A stretch of DNA of 64,000 bases from Streptomyces sp. SCSIO 75703 (GCF_036607905.1 NZ_CP144555.1:186001-250000), one strand, 5' to 3'; positions 48,912-57,444 are shown, numbered from the stretch's first letter. Notes: a model not told the origin generated them from the sequence alone. A program made the numbers and translations.

Positions 48912-49943
48912 ATGCCTCAGGACGTCCGGTTCGACATGCCCTTCGACACGCCCGTCAGTCCGCACCTGGCGACCGCCCGCGAGCGCCACCTGCGCTGGGT
49001 GCGCGAGACAGGGCTGGTACGCAGCCGGGCAGGTTTCGAGGAATACCAATCCTGGGACCTCTCCGAGGCGGCGGCCCGCACCTACCCCCACGCCTCGGCG
49101 GACGACATGGTCGTCCTGATGAACTGGTTCTCCCTGGCCTTCCTCTTCGACGACCAGTTCGACGCGAGCCGGCCGGACCGCGCCGACCGCATAGCCGAGG
49201 TGGCCCGCGAGCTGATCGCGACCCCGCTGCGCCCCGCGGGCACCGAGCCCCGCGTGGTCTGCCCCATCACCCTGGCCTGGGCCGAGGTCTGGGCGCAGCT
49301 CTCGGATGGCATGTCCCTGACCTGGCAGACCCGGTTCGCGGCCTCCTGGGGCCGGTTCCTCGTGGCGCACTGCGAGGAGGTGGACCTGGCCGCCCGGGGG
49401 CTGGAGGGCAAGCTCGGCCTCGACGAGTACGCCGTCTTCCGCCGCCGCACGGTCGGCATCCACCACAGCATCGACGCGGGCGAGCGCAGCCGCCGCTTCG
49501 AGGTGCCGCCCGCGGTGATGGGCCACCCCCTGATGGAGCGGATGCGGGACCTGGCCGCCGACACCATCGGCTTCATGAACGACATCCACTCCTTCGAACG
49601 GGAGCGGCGCCGCGGCGACGGTCACAACCTCATCGCCGTGCTCCACCGGGAGCGGGGGTGTTCCTGGGACGAGGCGGCCGACGAGGCGTACCGGATGACC
49701 AGGACGGCCCTGGACGAATACCTCGCCCTGGAGGCCGAGATCCCGCGGATGTGCGACGAACTGGGGCTCGGCGCCGAGGAGCGGGAGCGGGTATGGATGG
49801 GCGTGGAGGCCATCCGGCACTGGATCAACGGCAACTACGAATGGGCCCTGACCAGCGGCCGCTACGCGGCGTCGAAGGAGGGCCCGGTGGCCACGGCCGA
49901 GCAGGCCGGGCGCGGGTCGGTGGACGACCTGCTGTCGGTGTGA
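48912..49943 (+). CDS. Class I terpene synthase (sesquiterpene cyclase type)
   Basis: A 343-residue terpene cyclase. The Asp-rich metal motif is Asp80-Asp81-Gln-Phe-Asp84 (FLFDDQFD). The NSE motif uses Asn223, Ser227 and Glu231 (NDIHSFERE). The C-terminal RY pair (SGRYA) is present, so all three Mg-diphosphate elements are intact. The N-terminal MPQDVRFDMPF resembles pentalenene-synthase-type enzymes. The likely substrate is farnesyl diphosphate; the product cannot be predicted. ATG 48912 with AAAGGAAA upstream. It is convergent with a conservon operon ending in a CYP157-like P450, an arrangement that suggests, but does not prove, a shared pathway. Confidence 0.9.
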   Translation: MPQDVRFDMPFDTPVSPHLATARERHLRWVRETGLVRSRAGFEEYQSWDLSEAAARTYPHASADDMVVLMNWFSLAFLFDDQFDASRPDRADRIAEVARELIATPLRPAGTEPRVVCPITLAWAEVWAQLSDGMSLTWQTRFAASWGRFLVAHCEEVDLAARGLEGKLGLDEYAVFRRRTVGIHHSIDAGERSRRFEVPPAVMGHPLMERMRDLAADTIGFMNDIHSFERERRRGDGHNLIAVLHRERGCSWDEAADEAYRMTRTALDEYLALEAEIPRMCDELGLGAEERERVWMGVEAIRHWINGNYEWALTSGRYAASKEGPVATAEQAGRGSVDDLLSV

Positions 49944-49950
49944 GACGCGC

Positions 49951-49981
49951 GCCGCCCGGCCGGGAGAACCGGCCGGGCGGC
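49951..49981. terminator. Bidirectional terminator between terpene synthase and cvn P450
   Basis: Perfect 13-bp stem, 49951-49963 with 49969-49981, loop GAGAA. It starts eight bases after the terpene synthase stop and ends five bases before the P450 stop at 49986. Confidence 0.8.
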
Positions 49982-49985
49982 GGTG

Positions 49986-51230
49986 TCAGACGGCGAACTC
50001 GACCGGAAGGTGGTCCAGCCGCGACTCCCAGGTGGAGGCGGTGGACGTGAGTTCGGCCGGCGGGACGGCGAGCCGCAGTCCCGGCAGGCGGTGGATCAGG
50101 ACGTCCACCGCCGTCTCGATGATGGCCTGGCCGATGTTCTGCGCGGGGCATTCGTGCGGGCCCGCGCTGAAGGCCAGGTGCGAGGCGTTGCCCTGGACCG
50201 AGACCCCGGCGTCCGGGCGGATCTCCGGATCGTGGTTGCCGGCCGCGAGGCCCAGCACCAGCAGGTCCCCCTCCTTGACCGGGCAGCCGCCCAGTTCCAG
50301 GTCGGCGGTGGCGAACCGCCCCGGCAGCACCGTCAGCGGCGGCTGGTTCCACATCACCTCCTCGACCACGCTGGCCAGGGTGAGCTGGCCGCTGACCAGC
50401 CCGGAGAGCCACGAGGTGTCGGTGAGGATCATCTGCAGCACCCGCGCCAGCACGTTGCTGGTCATGGTGTGGGCGGTGATCAGCACCAGCCGCAGGTGGT
50501 TGACGATCTCGTCCTCGTCGAGCCCGGCCTGGTGCTCGATGAGCCCGGTGGTGAAGTCCGAACCGGGCTCCTCCCGCTTGCGGGCGGCGAGTTCGCCGAG
50601 GATCGCCATGATGCGGTCGTTGTGCGTGAGGGCGTCCGCCCCGCCCTTGAGGACCAGGCTGCTGGACTCGGCCAGGCTGCGGCCCTCCCGCTCGGCCAGG
50701 CCGAAGACCCGGGTGAGCACCAGCATCGGCAGGTACTCGGCGAAGTCCTCGACCAGATCGGCGCGTCCGGAGACGGCGAACGCGTCGATCAGCTTGTTGG
50801 CGAAGTGGGTGGCGTGGCGGCGGATGCCCCGCCCGGCGACCGCGTAGATGTTGTCGGTGACGGCCCCGCGCAGCCGGCGGTGCGGTTCGCCGTCCTGCGA
50901 GACGCAGTCCGGCCGCCAGCCCACCATCTGCATGAGCGGCGACGTCGGCTCCACCCGTCCTTCGGCGAAGTCCCGCCAGATCCTCGAATCCCGGCTGAAC
51001 TGGAGCGGGTTGTCCAGCACCCGCCGGTTCTCCCGGTAGCCGAGGACCAGCCAGGCGGGGACGTCGCCCTCCAGCAGCACGGGGGCGACCGTGCCGTGCT
51101 CCTTGCGCAGCCGCGCGTAGATGCCGTGGGGGTCGGTCGCCGCCTCCGGGCCGTAGAGCCGGGTGGCTCCGCCGCCGTGGGCGACGGGGCACCCGCCGCC
51201 GGAGGACTCGGGCGGGGTCTGGTCGTTCAT
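49986..51230 (-). CDS. cvnE: Conservon cytochrome P450, CYP157-like, without ExxR
   Basis: A 414-residue P450 at the end of a conservon. The heme loop FSAGPHECPAQN gives the Cys361 ligand. The K-helix position that normally reads ExxR is EEVMW, with Glu291 and Trp294 instead of Arg. The I-helix reads TAHTMTS, where the acidic residue before Thr257 is replaced by Met. The CYP157 family, which occurs in conservons, is reported to lack ExxR, so the assignment fits. Catalysis is uncertain. The ATG overlaps the cvnD stop by four bases (ATGA), so translation is coupled. A terpene synthase gene faces it. Confidence 0.88.
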   Translation of the reverse strand: MNDQTPPESSGGGCPVAHGGGATRLYGPEAATDPHGIYARLRKEHGTVAPVLLEGDVPAWLVLGYRENRRVLDNPLQFSRDSRIWRDFAEGRVEPTSPLMQMVGWRPDCVSQDGEPHRRLRGAVTDNIYAVAGRGIRRHATHFANKLIDAFAVSGRADLVEDFAEYLPMLVLTRVFGLAEREGRSLAESSSLVLKGGADALTHNDRIMAILGELAARKREEPGSDFTTGLIEHQAGLDEDEIVNHLRLVLITAHTMTSNVLARVLQMILTDTSWLSGLVSGQLTLASVVEEVMWNQPPLTVLPGRFATADLELGGCPVKEGDLLVLGLAAGNHDPEIRPDAGVSVQGNASHLAFSAGPHECPAQNIGQAIIETAVDVLIHRLPGLRLAVPPAELTSTASTWESRLDHLPVEFAV

Positions 51231-51832
51231 CGGGGCTCCAGTGCGGCGGCCGACCGGTCCTTCAGATGCCGGATGAGGGTGACGAGCACGTCGCGGCTCG
51301 CCGACCGGTCACGGGCGTCGAAGGCGACCACCGGGGTGTGCGGGGGGATGTCCAGGGCGTCCCGGATCTCGTCCACCGGGTACTCCTCGGAGTCCGGGAA
51401 GACGTTGAGGGCGATGACGAAGGGCACGTTCTGCCGTTCCATCTCCTCGATCGCCCGGAAGCTGGAGGCCAGCCGCCGGGTGTCCACCAGGACGACCGCG
51501 CCGAGCGCGCCCTTGAACAGGCCGTTCCACAGGAACCAGAAACGTTCCTGGCCCGGCGTTCCGAACAGGTACAGCATCAGTGTGTCGTTGAGGCTGATCT
51601 TGCCGAAGTCCAGGCTGACCGTGGTCTGCGTCTTGTCGGCGACCCCGATCAGGTGGTCGACGTCGGCGCTGGCCTGGGTGAGCGTCTCCTCCGTGGTCAG
51701 CGGCTTGATGTCGCTGACCGAGCGCACCATGGTGGTCTTGCCCGTACCGAACCCTCCGGCGATCATCACTTTCACCGAGCGGGTGTCCCCGGCCTCCGGC
51801 CGCCCGGATCGGTCAAAGCCTTTGAAGTCCAC
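51227..51832 (-). CDS. cvnD: Conservon small GTPase-like protein
   Basis: A 201-residue G-protein. The P-loop GGFGTGKT is near residues 26-33. The G2/G3 region has TVSLDFGKI and LFGTPGQERFWFLW (DxxG replaced by GTPGQ), and LNVFPDSE marks the G4-like region. In conservons (cvn, called rar in S. griseus) this protein works with CvnA, CvnB and CvnC in a membrane-associated complex resembling eukaryotic G-protein signalling. The GTG at 51832 lies inside the end of cvnC (20-base overlap) with GAGGAGG six bases upstream. Confidence 0.92.
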   Translation of the reverse strand: MDFKGFDRSGRPEAGDTRSVKVMIAGGFGTGKTTMVRSVSDIKPLTTEETLTQASADVDHLIGVADKTQTTVSLDFGKISLNDTLMLYLFGTPGQERFWFLWNGLFKGALGAVVLVDTRRLASSFRAIEEMERQNVPFVIALNVFPDSEEYPVDEIRDALDIPPHTPVVAFDARDRSASRDVLVTLIRHLKDRSAAALEPR

Positions 51833-52184
51833 TGAGTACCTCCTCAAGGAGCGCGAGGTCGGGCCCGCGACCGGCGTCGTGTGCCGGGATGGGATCACGG
51901 GCTTCGACGCGGCCGGCCTGCAAGAGGTCCGACAGCAGCACCGCGAGAATGTTGAAGGGCAGGTGGAGGTGGGCGCCGAGCTCGGCCACCGACAGCGGGT
52001 CACGGCAGCGCCGGAGGATCTCCGTGTGTTCGTGCTGCATGCCCGGTAAAGGAACGGCACGGGCGACGACGAGGGTCGCCACGTCGAGGGTCGACGCCGA
52101 TCCGCCCGGCCCGCTGCGCCCACCAGTGAGGACGTAGTAGCGCTCGAGCCCGGACGGATCGGACGGTCGGCGGGGAGCACTCAT
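51813..52184 (-). CDS. cvnC: Conservon DUF742 protein
   Basis: A 123-residue DUF742 protein with a winged-helix-like fold. LERYYVLTGGR and DVATLVV at the N-terminus, then EHTEILRRCRDPLSVAELGAHLHLPFNILAVLLSDLL (residues about 52-88, quoted in pieces), are the family core. It is the third component of the cvn complex and has no known enzyme activity. Its ATG overlaps the cvnB stop (ATGA). Confidence 0.92.
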   Translation of the reverse strand: MSAPRRPSDPSGLERYYVLTGGRSGPGGSASTLDVATLVVARAVPLPGMQHEHTEILRRCRDPLSVAELGAHLHLPFNILAVLLSDLLQAGRVEARDPIPAHDAGRGPDLALLEEVLSGLQRL

Positions 52185-52591
52185 CCAGAGTGCTCCTCCA
52201 GGCGCGGAGTGGTGCCGAGGAGTTCACCCATCCGGCGTGCCAGGTCCCGCATCTGATGGCCGAGCAGCCCCTGGTCGAGGCCCTCGCGGGCGAGGACGCC
52301 GAGGTAGGTCTCCATGCCGGCGCGGACCACGAAGAGGTGCCCGCCGTCCACCTCGATCATCGCCAGCCGGAGCTGCCCCGCGTGCTGCGGGAACTGCTCG
52401 GCGACCGGCTGGGCCAGTGCCTGGAGGCCGGCCACCACGGCGGCGAACCGGTCCACGTCGTCGGGGTCTTCGGCGCCGTAGGAGGTGATGGCCTTGCCGT
52501 CGCTGGAGGCAACGAGCGCGAAGCGGATCTCCTGGATGCTCTCCACAAGGTCGCGGAGCGCCCAGCTCACGTCTGTTCCCTGGTGCGTCAT
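52181..52591 (-). CDS. cvnB: Conservon roadblock/LC7-domain protein
   Basis: A 136-residue roadblock/LC7 protein. ALVASSDGKAI and FVVRAGMETYLGVLA bracket the alpha-beta sandwich. Roadblock proteins act as regulators of small GTPases such as MglA and here pair with CvnD. ATG 52591 is only five bases after the cvnA stop. Confidence 0.92.
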   Translation of the reverse strand: MTHQGTDVSWALRDLVESIQEIRFALVASSDGKAITSYGAEDPDDVDRFAAVVAGLQALAQPVAEQFPQHAGQLRLAMIEVDGGHLFVVRAGMETYLGVLAREGLDQGLLGHQMRDLARRMGELLGTTPRLEEHSG

Positions 52592-52596
52592 GGGGA

Positions 52597-54366
52597 CTAG
52601 TCGCTCTCTTCAGTGCGGTGCTCGGTGGACGCGCCACCGGGGTTCGGTTCGCGGTCTTCCACGGTCTCGGGCGTGGGGGACGTACCGCCCACCGCGCCGG
52701 AGGCGGTGGCGAAGGCGGCGAGACCGGAGAAGGATGCGTCCGGCGGTACCGCGGAGACGGCTGTCCCCTCGGTCCGGCCGGTACGGTCGGGGCTCCCGGA
52801 GCGCTCCGGCCGCGCGTCGGCGGCCGGTTCGCGTCGGCTGCGCCGGCGGGGCAGGCCCCCGGGCGTCGTGTCGACGGCCTCCTCGGCGGGGTCGGGAACC
52901 GGGGGGTTCGCCGGGGCACCGAGGGTACCGGCGTCGTCGGGGCCGGGGACGCCGGCCGGGACCGGCGGGGCCTCGGGGGCGGCCGGGCCGCTCGGCGGGG
53001 CGGGGGCGGCCGGCGGGGTGGCCGCCGTGGGCAGCGGGCTGAAGTACTTGTGCGGTACGACGACCACGACCGAGGTGCCGAGCCAGGGCGAGTCCGCGAA
53101 GGTGACGCGGATGCCGTAGCGGCGGGCGAGGGTGCCGACGACCCGAAGGCCGATGTTGGCGTCCTCGGAGATGCCGCCGAGGCCCGCTCCGGGGGCGGTG
53201 CCCGCCAGGGCGTGTTCCGCCTCGCGCTTCTTCTCCTCGTTGAGGCCCTTGCCGGAGTCCTGGATCTCGATCCCGACGCCGTTGGGGACCTCCTTGCCGG
53301 AGATCACCACGGGCTCGGTGGGCGGCGAGTAGCGCGCCGCGTTGTCCAGCAGGTGCGCGAAGATCAGTGTGAGGTGGTCCACCAGGCCGCCGTCGACGCC
53401 CAGTTCGGGCAGGTGGCTGAGCTGGACGCGGTGGAAGTCCTTGATCCGGCCGATGCCGCCGCGCACCACGCTGAGCAGGCGCTGCGGCTCCTGCCACTGG
53501 CGGCCGGGGCGGTCGGAGCCGCCGAGCACGCCGATGCTGGCGGCGAGGCAGTCGGCGGGGCCGATCGCCTGGTCGAGTTCCATCAGGCCGCGGGCGACGG
53601 CGGGCAGCCGCCCGTGCTCGCCCTGCATCTCGTGCAGCCGGCCGCGGAGTTTGCTGGTCAGAACGTGGATGCGGTTGCCGACGCTGATGACCGCCTGCTC
53701 GGCCGACGTGGAGCGGTCGAACTCCGCCTCCAGGCCGATGAGCGCCGTCCGCAGGACTTTGCGCAGCTCGGTCTGGAGCTCGACGCCGAGCTCCGCGTCC
53801 CGCTCGATGTCGGGCAGGATGTCGTCGATGGCGTCACCGGCCCGCAGCCGGCGCATCGCACCGGGAAGCTGCTCGTCGGCGAGCCGGGCGACCGCGGCGA
53901 GCTGGCGCTCCACCTGCTCGCGCCACGCCTCGGCCTGCTCGGCGACCCGGGTCTCGTAGGCGGCGGCCTGTTCGGCCAGCCGTGCCTCGTAGGCGCGGGA
54001 GTGCTCGGTGAGCTGGGTCTCGTAGCTCTGCGACCGTTCGGCGAGCAGTTCCTCCTGGGAGGCGCGTTCGGCCGCGAACTTGCGTTCCAGGCCGGCCACG
54101 TGCTGCTGCCACTGCTGGGAGTGCTCGGTCTGCGAGGCGCGGTGGACCGCCTCGGCGCGGCTGAGCCGGCCGCGGGTGCGCAGCAGGAGCTGCACGCACG
54201 CGGTGCCGGCGGCCGTCGCCACCGCACCTGCCACGGCGGTGGTTATTCGCTCCGAGCTCATGAATGTGGCGGCCACCGTTCCGCCGCCCAGGCCCAGTGG
54301 CATGAGCCACCAGCTGTACCAGGCGACAGGGGCCCGCGCCGCCGGTGGCGGAGTGGCGAGTTCCAT
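52597..54366 (-). CDS. cvnA: Conservon sensor kinase-like protein
   Basis: A 589-residue membrane protein: two adjacent membrane helices (about residues 12-65), then a long coiled coil (about 75-190) built partly from 11-residue repeats (YETQLTEHSRA, YEARLAEQAAA, YETRVAEQAEA). A linker and an HATPase domain follow (about 330-440), with HLLDNAARYSPP (N-box), DSGKGL (G1) and a long Pro/Ala-rich disordered tail. No classical H-box is obvious. It is the sensory component of the conservon. ATG 54366 follows GAAGGA closely; ATG 54372 or 54426 are possible but less well supported. Confidence 0.9.
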   Translation of the reverse strand: MELATPPPAARAPVAWYSWWLMPLGLGGGTVAATFMSSERITTAVAGAVATAAGTACVQLLLRTRGRLSRAEAVHRASQTEHSQQWQQHVAGLERKFAAERASQEELLAERSQSYETQLTEHSRAYEARLAEQAAAYETRVAEQAEAWREQVERQLAAVARLADEQLPGAMRRLRAGDAIDDILPDIERDAELGVELQTELRKVLRTALIGLEAEFDRSTSAEQAVISVGNRIHVLTSKLRGRLHEMQGEHGRLPAVARGLMELDQAIGPADCLAASIGVLGGSDRPGRQWQEPQRLLSVVRGGIGRIKDFHRVQLSHLPELGVDGGLVDHLTLIFAHLLDNAARYSPPTEPVVISGKEVPNGVGIEIQDSGKGLNEEKKREAEHALAGTAPGAGLGGISEDANIGLRVVGTLARRYGIRVTFADSPWLGTSVVVVVPHKYFSPLPTAATPPAAPAPPSGPAAPEAPPVPAGVPGPDDAGTLGAPANPPVPDPAEEAVDTTPGGLPRRRSRREPAADARPERSGSPDRTGRTEGTAVSAVPPDASFSGLAAFATASGAVGGTSPTPETVEDREPNPGGASTEHRTEESD

Positions 54367-54775
54367 CTGCATCCTTCGAAGCAAACCAGTCGAACAAGGG
54401 GGTTGTGGCAAGGGCACCGCACTCATGAGTACGCACCACGGATCGACCCGTCATACGACGTGTCAACTCGCAGCGCCGGTCCGGAGCTTATCGGTTGCGA
54501 AGGGGAAAAGATCAATTCCGCAGATCATGGGATGTGAGGATTCCGTCACGCTCCGCCATGGGCCGCAAGACCGGAAAGTCGGTTACATCGGCCCACCGGG
54601 AGCGTTCGTTCGCTCGCCGGGCGAGAGGGTTCTAGGCTCGGGGGACCGGCCGGGCCGACCCCGGCCGGCGGCCGCCGGCGCGCCACGCCGGCACCGCGCT
54701 CCCGGCGTCTCCCCTGCCCGCGGGAGGCGCGCCCCTTCCCCCCGGCGGCGGCCGGGGGCCTTTCGGAGGCCCTGG
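54367..54775. other. Divergent intergenic region upstream of cvnA
   Basis: 409 bases. On the minus strand TTGACA (54466-54461) is a perfect -35 about 95 bases upstream of cvnA, but the hexamer 17 bases on (ATCCGT) is a poor -10. On the plus strand TTCTAGGCTCGG near 54630-54641 could hold a -10 (TAGGCT) for the quinone oxidoreductase gene. No gene is visible. Confidence 0.4.
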
Positions 54776-55717
54776 ATGAACACGATGCGCGCGATCAGTC
54801 AGGACACCCTCGGCGGTCCCGAGGTGTTGCGGGAAATCCGGCTGGAACGGCCCGGACCCCGCGTCAACGAGGTGCTGGTGCGGGTGCGGGCCGCCGGGGT
54901 GAACCCGACCGACTGGAAGCACCGGGCGACCGGGGGCTTCCTGGGCGAGCCGCCCTACGTGCTGGGCTGGGACGTCGCCGGCACGGTGGAGGCCGTGGGG
55001 ATCGGCGTCGCCGCCTTCCGGCCGGGCGACGAGGTGTTCGGCATGCTGTCCTACCCGTACGGCCACGGCTCCCACGCGGAGTACGTGAGCGCGCCGGCGC
55101 GGGTGTTCGCGCCGCGGCCGGCGGGGATCGACCACGTCCAGGCGGGCGCGCTGCCGCTGGTCTCGCTCACCGCCTGGCAGGCGCTGGTGGAGCGGGCCGA
55201 CGTGCGGCCGGGCCAGCGGGTGCTGATCCACGCGGCGGCCGGCGGGGTGGGCCACGTCGCGGTGCAGATCGCCAAGGCCCGCGGCGCCCACGTGATCGGC
55301 ACGGCGAGCGCCGCCAAGCACGACTTCCTGCGCTCGCTCGGCGTGGACGAGCCGCTCGACTACCGCGAGCGGGACTTCGCGGAGGTGGTGCGGGACGTCG
55401 ACGTGGTCCTGGACACCATCGGAGGCGACACCGGCATGCGTTCGCTGCGGGTGGTGCGCCCCGGCGGGATCGTGGTGTCCATCCTGCCCGTGGGCCCGGA
55501 CGCCTTCCTGGAGGAGGCCGAGCGGCTGGGCGTGCGGGCGCTGCGGATGCTGGTCGATTCCGACCGCGCCGACCTCCGGGAGATCACCGGCCTGGTCGAG
55601 TCGGGGCGGCTGCGGGCCACCGTCGCGGGGACCTTCCCCCTCGCCGAGGCGGCCGAGGCGCACCGGCTGGGCGAGACGGGCCGGACCCAGGGGAAGCTGG
55701 TCCTCGTCATGGAGTGA
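54776..55717 (+). CDS. Zinc-independent medium-chain NADPH:quinone oxidoreductase
   Basis: A 313-residue MDR protein without zinc-binding cysteines. The N-terminal GroES-like domain has AAGVNPTDWKHRATGG and LGWDVAGTVEAVG. The NADPH-binding Rossmann domain has HAAAGGVGHVAVQIAKARGA. This is the zeta-crystallin/QOR group, reducing quinones or enoyl compounds. ATG 54776 with GGAGG at 54765-54769. It stands alone between divergent cvnA and the STAS gene. Confidence 0.9.
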   Translation: MNTMRAISQDTLGGPEVLREIRLERPGPRVNEVLVRVRAAGVNPTDWKHRATGGFLGEPPYVLGWDVAGTVEAVGIGVAAFRPGDEVFGMLSYPYGHGSHAEYVSAPARVFAPRPAGIDHVQAGALPLVSLTAWQALVERADVRPGQRVLIHAAAGGVGHVAVQIAKARGAHVIGTASAAKHDFLRSLGVDEPLDYRERDFAEVVRDVDVVLDTIGGDTGMRSLRVVRPGGIVVSILPVGPDAFLEEAERLGVRALRMLVDSDRADLREITGLVESGRLRATVAGTFPLAEAAEAHRLGETGRTQGKLVLVME

Positions 55718-55889
55718 CCGGGTGCCCGTTCTTGACGGAGCCCCCACGATGTGAAAATCCGGCGACATATGTCGGTCGAACATGCTCAGTTTTCCCTCAA
55801 CAAGGGTAACTTGCTGAACAGCAAGGGCCGTTGGGGCAGTCCCGCCCCCACGGAGCCCATCCGCGGAGCATGCTGGAGGCGGTGGCGTC

Positions 55890-56276
55890 GTGCGGCGGGA
55901 ATCCGTGTCGCTCAGCCGACACCTACGGGTCCACCAGGACCGGGGCCACACCGTGCTGGAGTTCCGCGGCGAGATCGACATCGCCTCCGCCGCGGAGATC
56001 GGCCCGCTCCTGGACCGGGAGACGGGGCGGCCCGGCGCCCTGGTCGTGCTCGACCTCGGCCGTGTCGAGTTCTTCGACTGCTCAGGGCTGCGGCTGCTGA
56101 ACCGGGCCCGTGGACGGGTGCTCGGCGGCGGCGGACGGGTGCACCTGGTGTGCGCCCACCCGCTGACGCTGCGCATGCTGCGGATCACCGGTCTGGCCGC
56201 GGTGCTGCCGCCGCATCCGGACCTGGAGGCGGTGCCCGGCCTCGGCCGGCCGCGGACGGACCGGACGGAGCACTGA
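55890..56276 (+). CDS. STAS-domain anti-sigma factor antagonist
   Basis: A 128-residue SpoIIAA/RsbV-like protein. GEIDIASAAEIGPLLD and VVLDLGRVEFFDCSGLRLLNRARGRV show the STAS core, with the phosphorylatable Ser in DCSGL. It would bind an RsbW-like anti-sigma kinase when unphosphorylated; the SpoIIE phosphatases in this window are candidate activators. The GTG at 55890 follows GGAGG by ten bases. The upstream 172 bases are AT-rich and include GGGTAA near 55805-55810, reminiscent of stress-type -10 boxes, but the matching -35 spacing is off. Confidence 0.85.
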   Translation: MRRESVSLSRHLRVHQDRGHTVLEFRGEIDIASAAEIGPLLDRETGRPGALVVLDLGRVEFFDCSGLRLLNRARGRVLGGGGRVHLVCAHPLTLRMLRITGLAAVLPPHPDLEAVPGLGRPRTDRTEH

Positions 56277-56279
56277 CCG

Positions 56280-56303
56280 GGCCCGCCCCCTGCGCGGCGG
56301 GCC
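56280..56303 (+). terminator. Terminator after the STAS gene
   Basis: GGCCCGCC (56280-56287) pairs with GGCGGGCC (56296-56303) around eight bases, directly after the stop. Confidence 0.55.
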
Positions 56304-56399
56304 GGCTCCCGCGTGCCGGGGGCCGGCCCCGGCGGCCGCGCCTCCTCGCACCCCCTCCCCTCCCCCCGGAGGCGCCAACAGCCCTTCCTGGCACGGAAG

Positions 56400-56729
56400 A
56401 TGACGGGCATCCGGCCGGGAGGAAGGAGGGCCGACGCCACGACGTCTCCGATCAAGCGCCTCCCCCGCCGCGTGCCCGGCCGGGTGAAGGCGGCAGGCGC
56501 CCTGGTCCTGGTCCTCGCCGCGCTCTTCGCCGGGCTCCGGCTGAGCGTCGTACCGGGACTGAGGGACCTGTTCGGCAGCGAGACCCGGTCGCGCCCGGCC
56601 CGCACCGTCCGGCGGGCGGCGGCGCGCGGCGCGTCCCGGCGGGAGTGCCCGGCGGGGCCGGGGAAACGGAAGCGCTCCCGGGGCGGGAGACGCCGGGGCG
56701 CCCGGCATCCCCGCGGCCGCGGCGGGTAA
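56400..56729 (+). pseudogene. Decayed DUF4230 gene, N-terminal remnant
   Basis: Residues reading TTSPIKRLPRRV, then GALVLVLAALFAGLRLSVVPGLRDLFGSETRSR, correspond to the signal/anchor segment and first residues of DUF4230 membrane proteins of Streptomyces, which are normally over 200 residues long. Here the similarity stops near 56595 and the frame continues as Arg-rich sequence to 56729. The normal start position seems lost: GGAAGGAGG (56421-56429) is followed nine bases later by ACG (56439) instead of ATG. An ATG at 56400 lies before that ribosome binding site. I take it as a truncated, probably untranslated remnant. Confidence 0.5.
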
Positions 56730-56772
56730 CCGCCTCACCACGCGGGGAAGTCGACGACCGGAGGGCCGATCC

Positions 56773-57312
56773 ATGCGTACCGTTCCACGTCCGCGCTTCC
56801 TCTCCCGCTCCCGTCCCGCCGACGCGGGCGAGGAGGCCGTCCGGCCCGGACGGCGCCCCGCCGCCCTCGCGCTGCGGCTGCTGGTGACGGCCTGCGCCTT
56901 CGTGGTGATGGTGGCCTTCGCCGCCGTCCTGGCCCGGCTGACCCTGCACCCCTCCCCCGCCTCGGAGGCGCTGGTCCACACGAACCTGCGGCCGGGCCGT
57001 TCCCTGCGCGCCTACCTGGACCAGCCCGCGCTGCGCGACGCGGTCAAGCAGGTCGGCGGCAACCTCCTGCTGGGGGTTCCCTTCGGCGTGCTGGTCCCGC
57101 TGGTCGCCCCGGGGGCGCGCGGCGCGCCGCGCCTGCTGCTCCTGACGGCCGCGGTGATGCTGCTGGTGGAGTTCGCGCAGGGCGCGCTGGTCACCGGACA
57201 CGCCTTCGACATCGACGACGTGATCCTCAACAGCGCGGGAGCGCTGGCCGGTTACCTGCTCCTGGGCCGCCGGATGAGCCGGGCGGTGCACGCGCGGCGG
57301 GCCCGTTCGTAA
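56773..57312 (+). CDS. VanZ-family membrane protein
   Basis: A 179-residue protein with four hydrophobic segments. LRPGRSLRAYLDQPALRDAVKQVGGNLLLGVPFGVLVPL (quoted to locate the core, residues about 75-110, key motif NLLLGVPFG) and VEFAQ...FDIDDVILNSAGALAGYLL are the VanZ signatures. In VanZ the family gives low-level glycopeptide resistance by lowering surface binding; most Streptomyces members have no assigned role. ATG 56773 with GGAGGG upstream. Confidence 0.88.
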   Translation: MRTVPRPRFLSRSRPADAGEEAVRPGRRPAALALRLLVTACAFVVMVAFAAVLARLTLHPSPASEALVHTNLRPGRSLRAYLDQPALRDAVKQVGGNLLLGVPFGVLVPLVAPGARGAPRLLLLTAAVMLLVEFAQGALVTGHAFDIDDVILNSAGALAGYLLLGRRMSRAVHARRARS

Positions 57313-57341
57313 CGGAATGGCAGGTGGTATGGACCAGGGTA

Positions 57342-57370
57342 TTGACGGGCCCTTATCTCACTCCTTAAAT
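57342..57370 (+). promoter_or_regulatory. Promoter of the GH16 gene
   Basis: TTGACG (57342-57347), 17 bases, TTAAAT (57365-57370), in an AT-rich patch about 75 bases upstream of the GTG at 57445. A small palindrome AAGGG-CGTCA-CCCTT (57372-57386) lies at the expected transcription start and could be an operator. Confidence 0.55.
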
Positions 57371-57444
57371 CAAGGGCGTCACCCTTACCCCCCACCTCGG
57401 TCGGCGCCCCCGTCACGGCGGGGCGCCGTACGGAAGGGAGAGCC

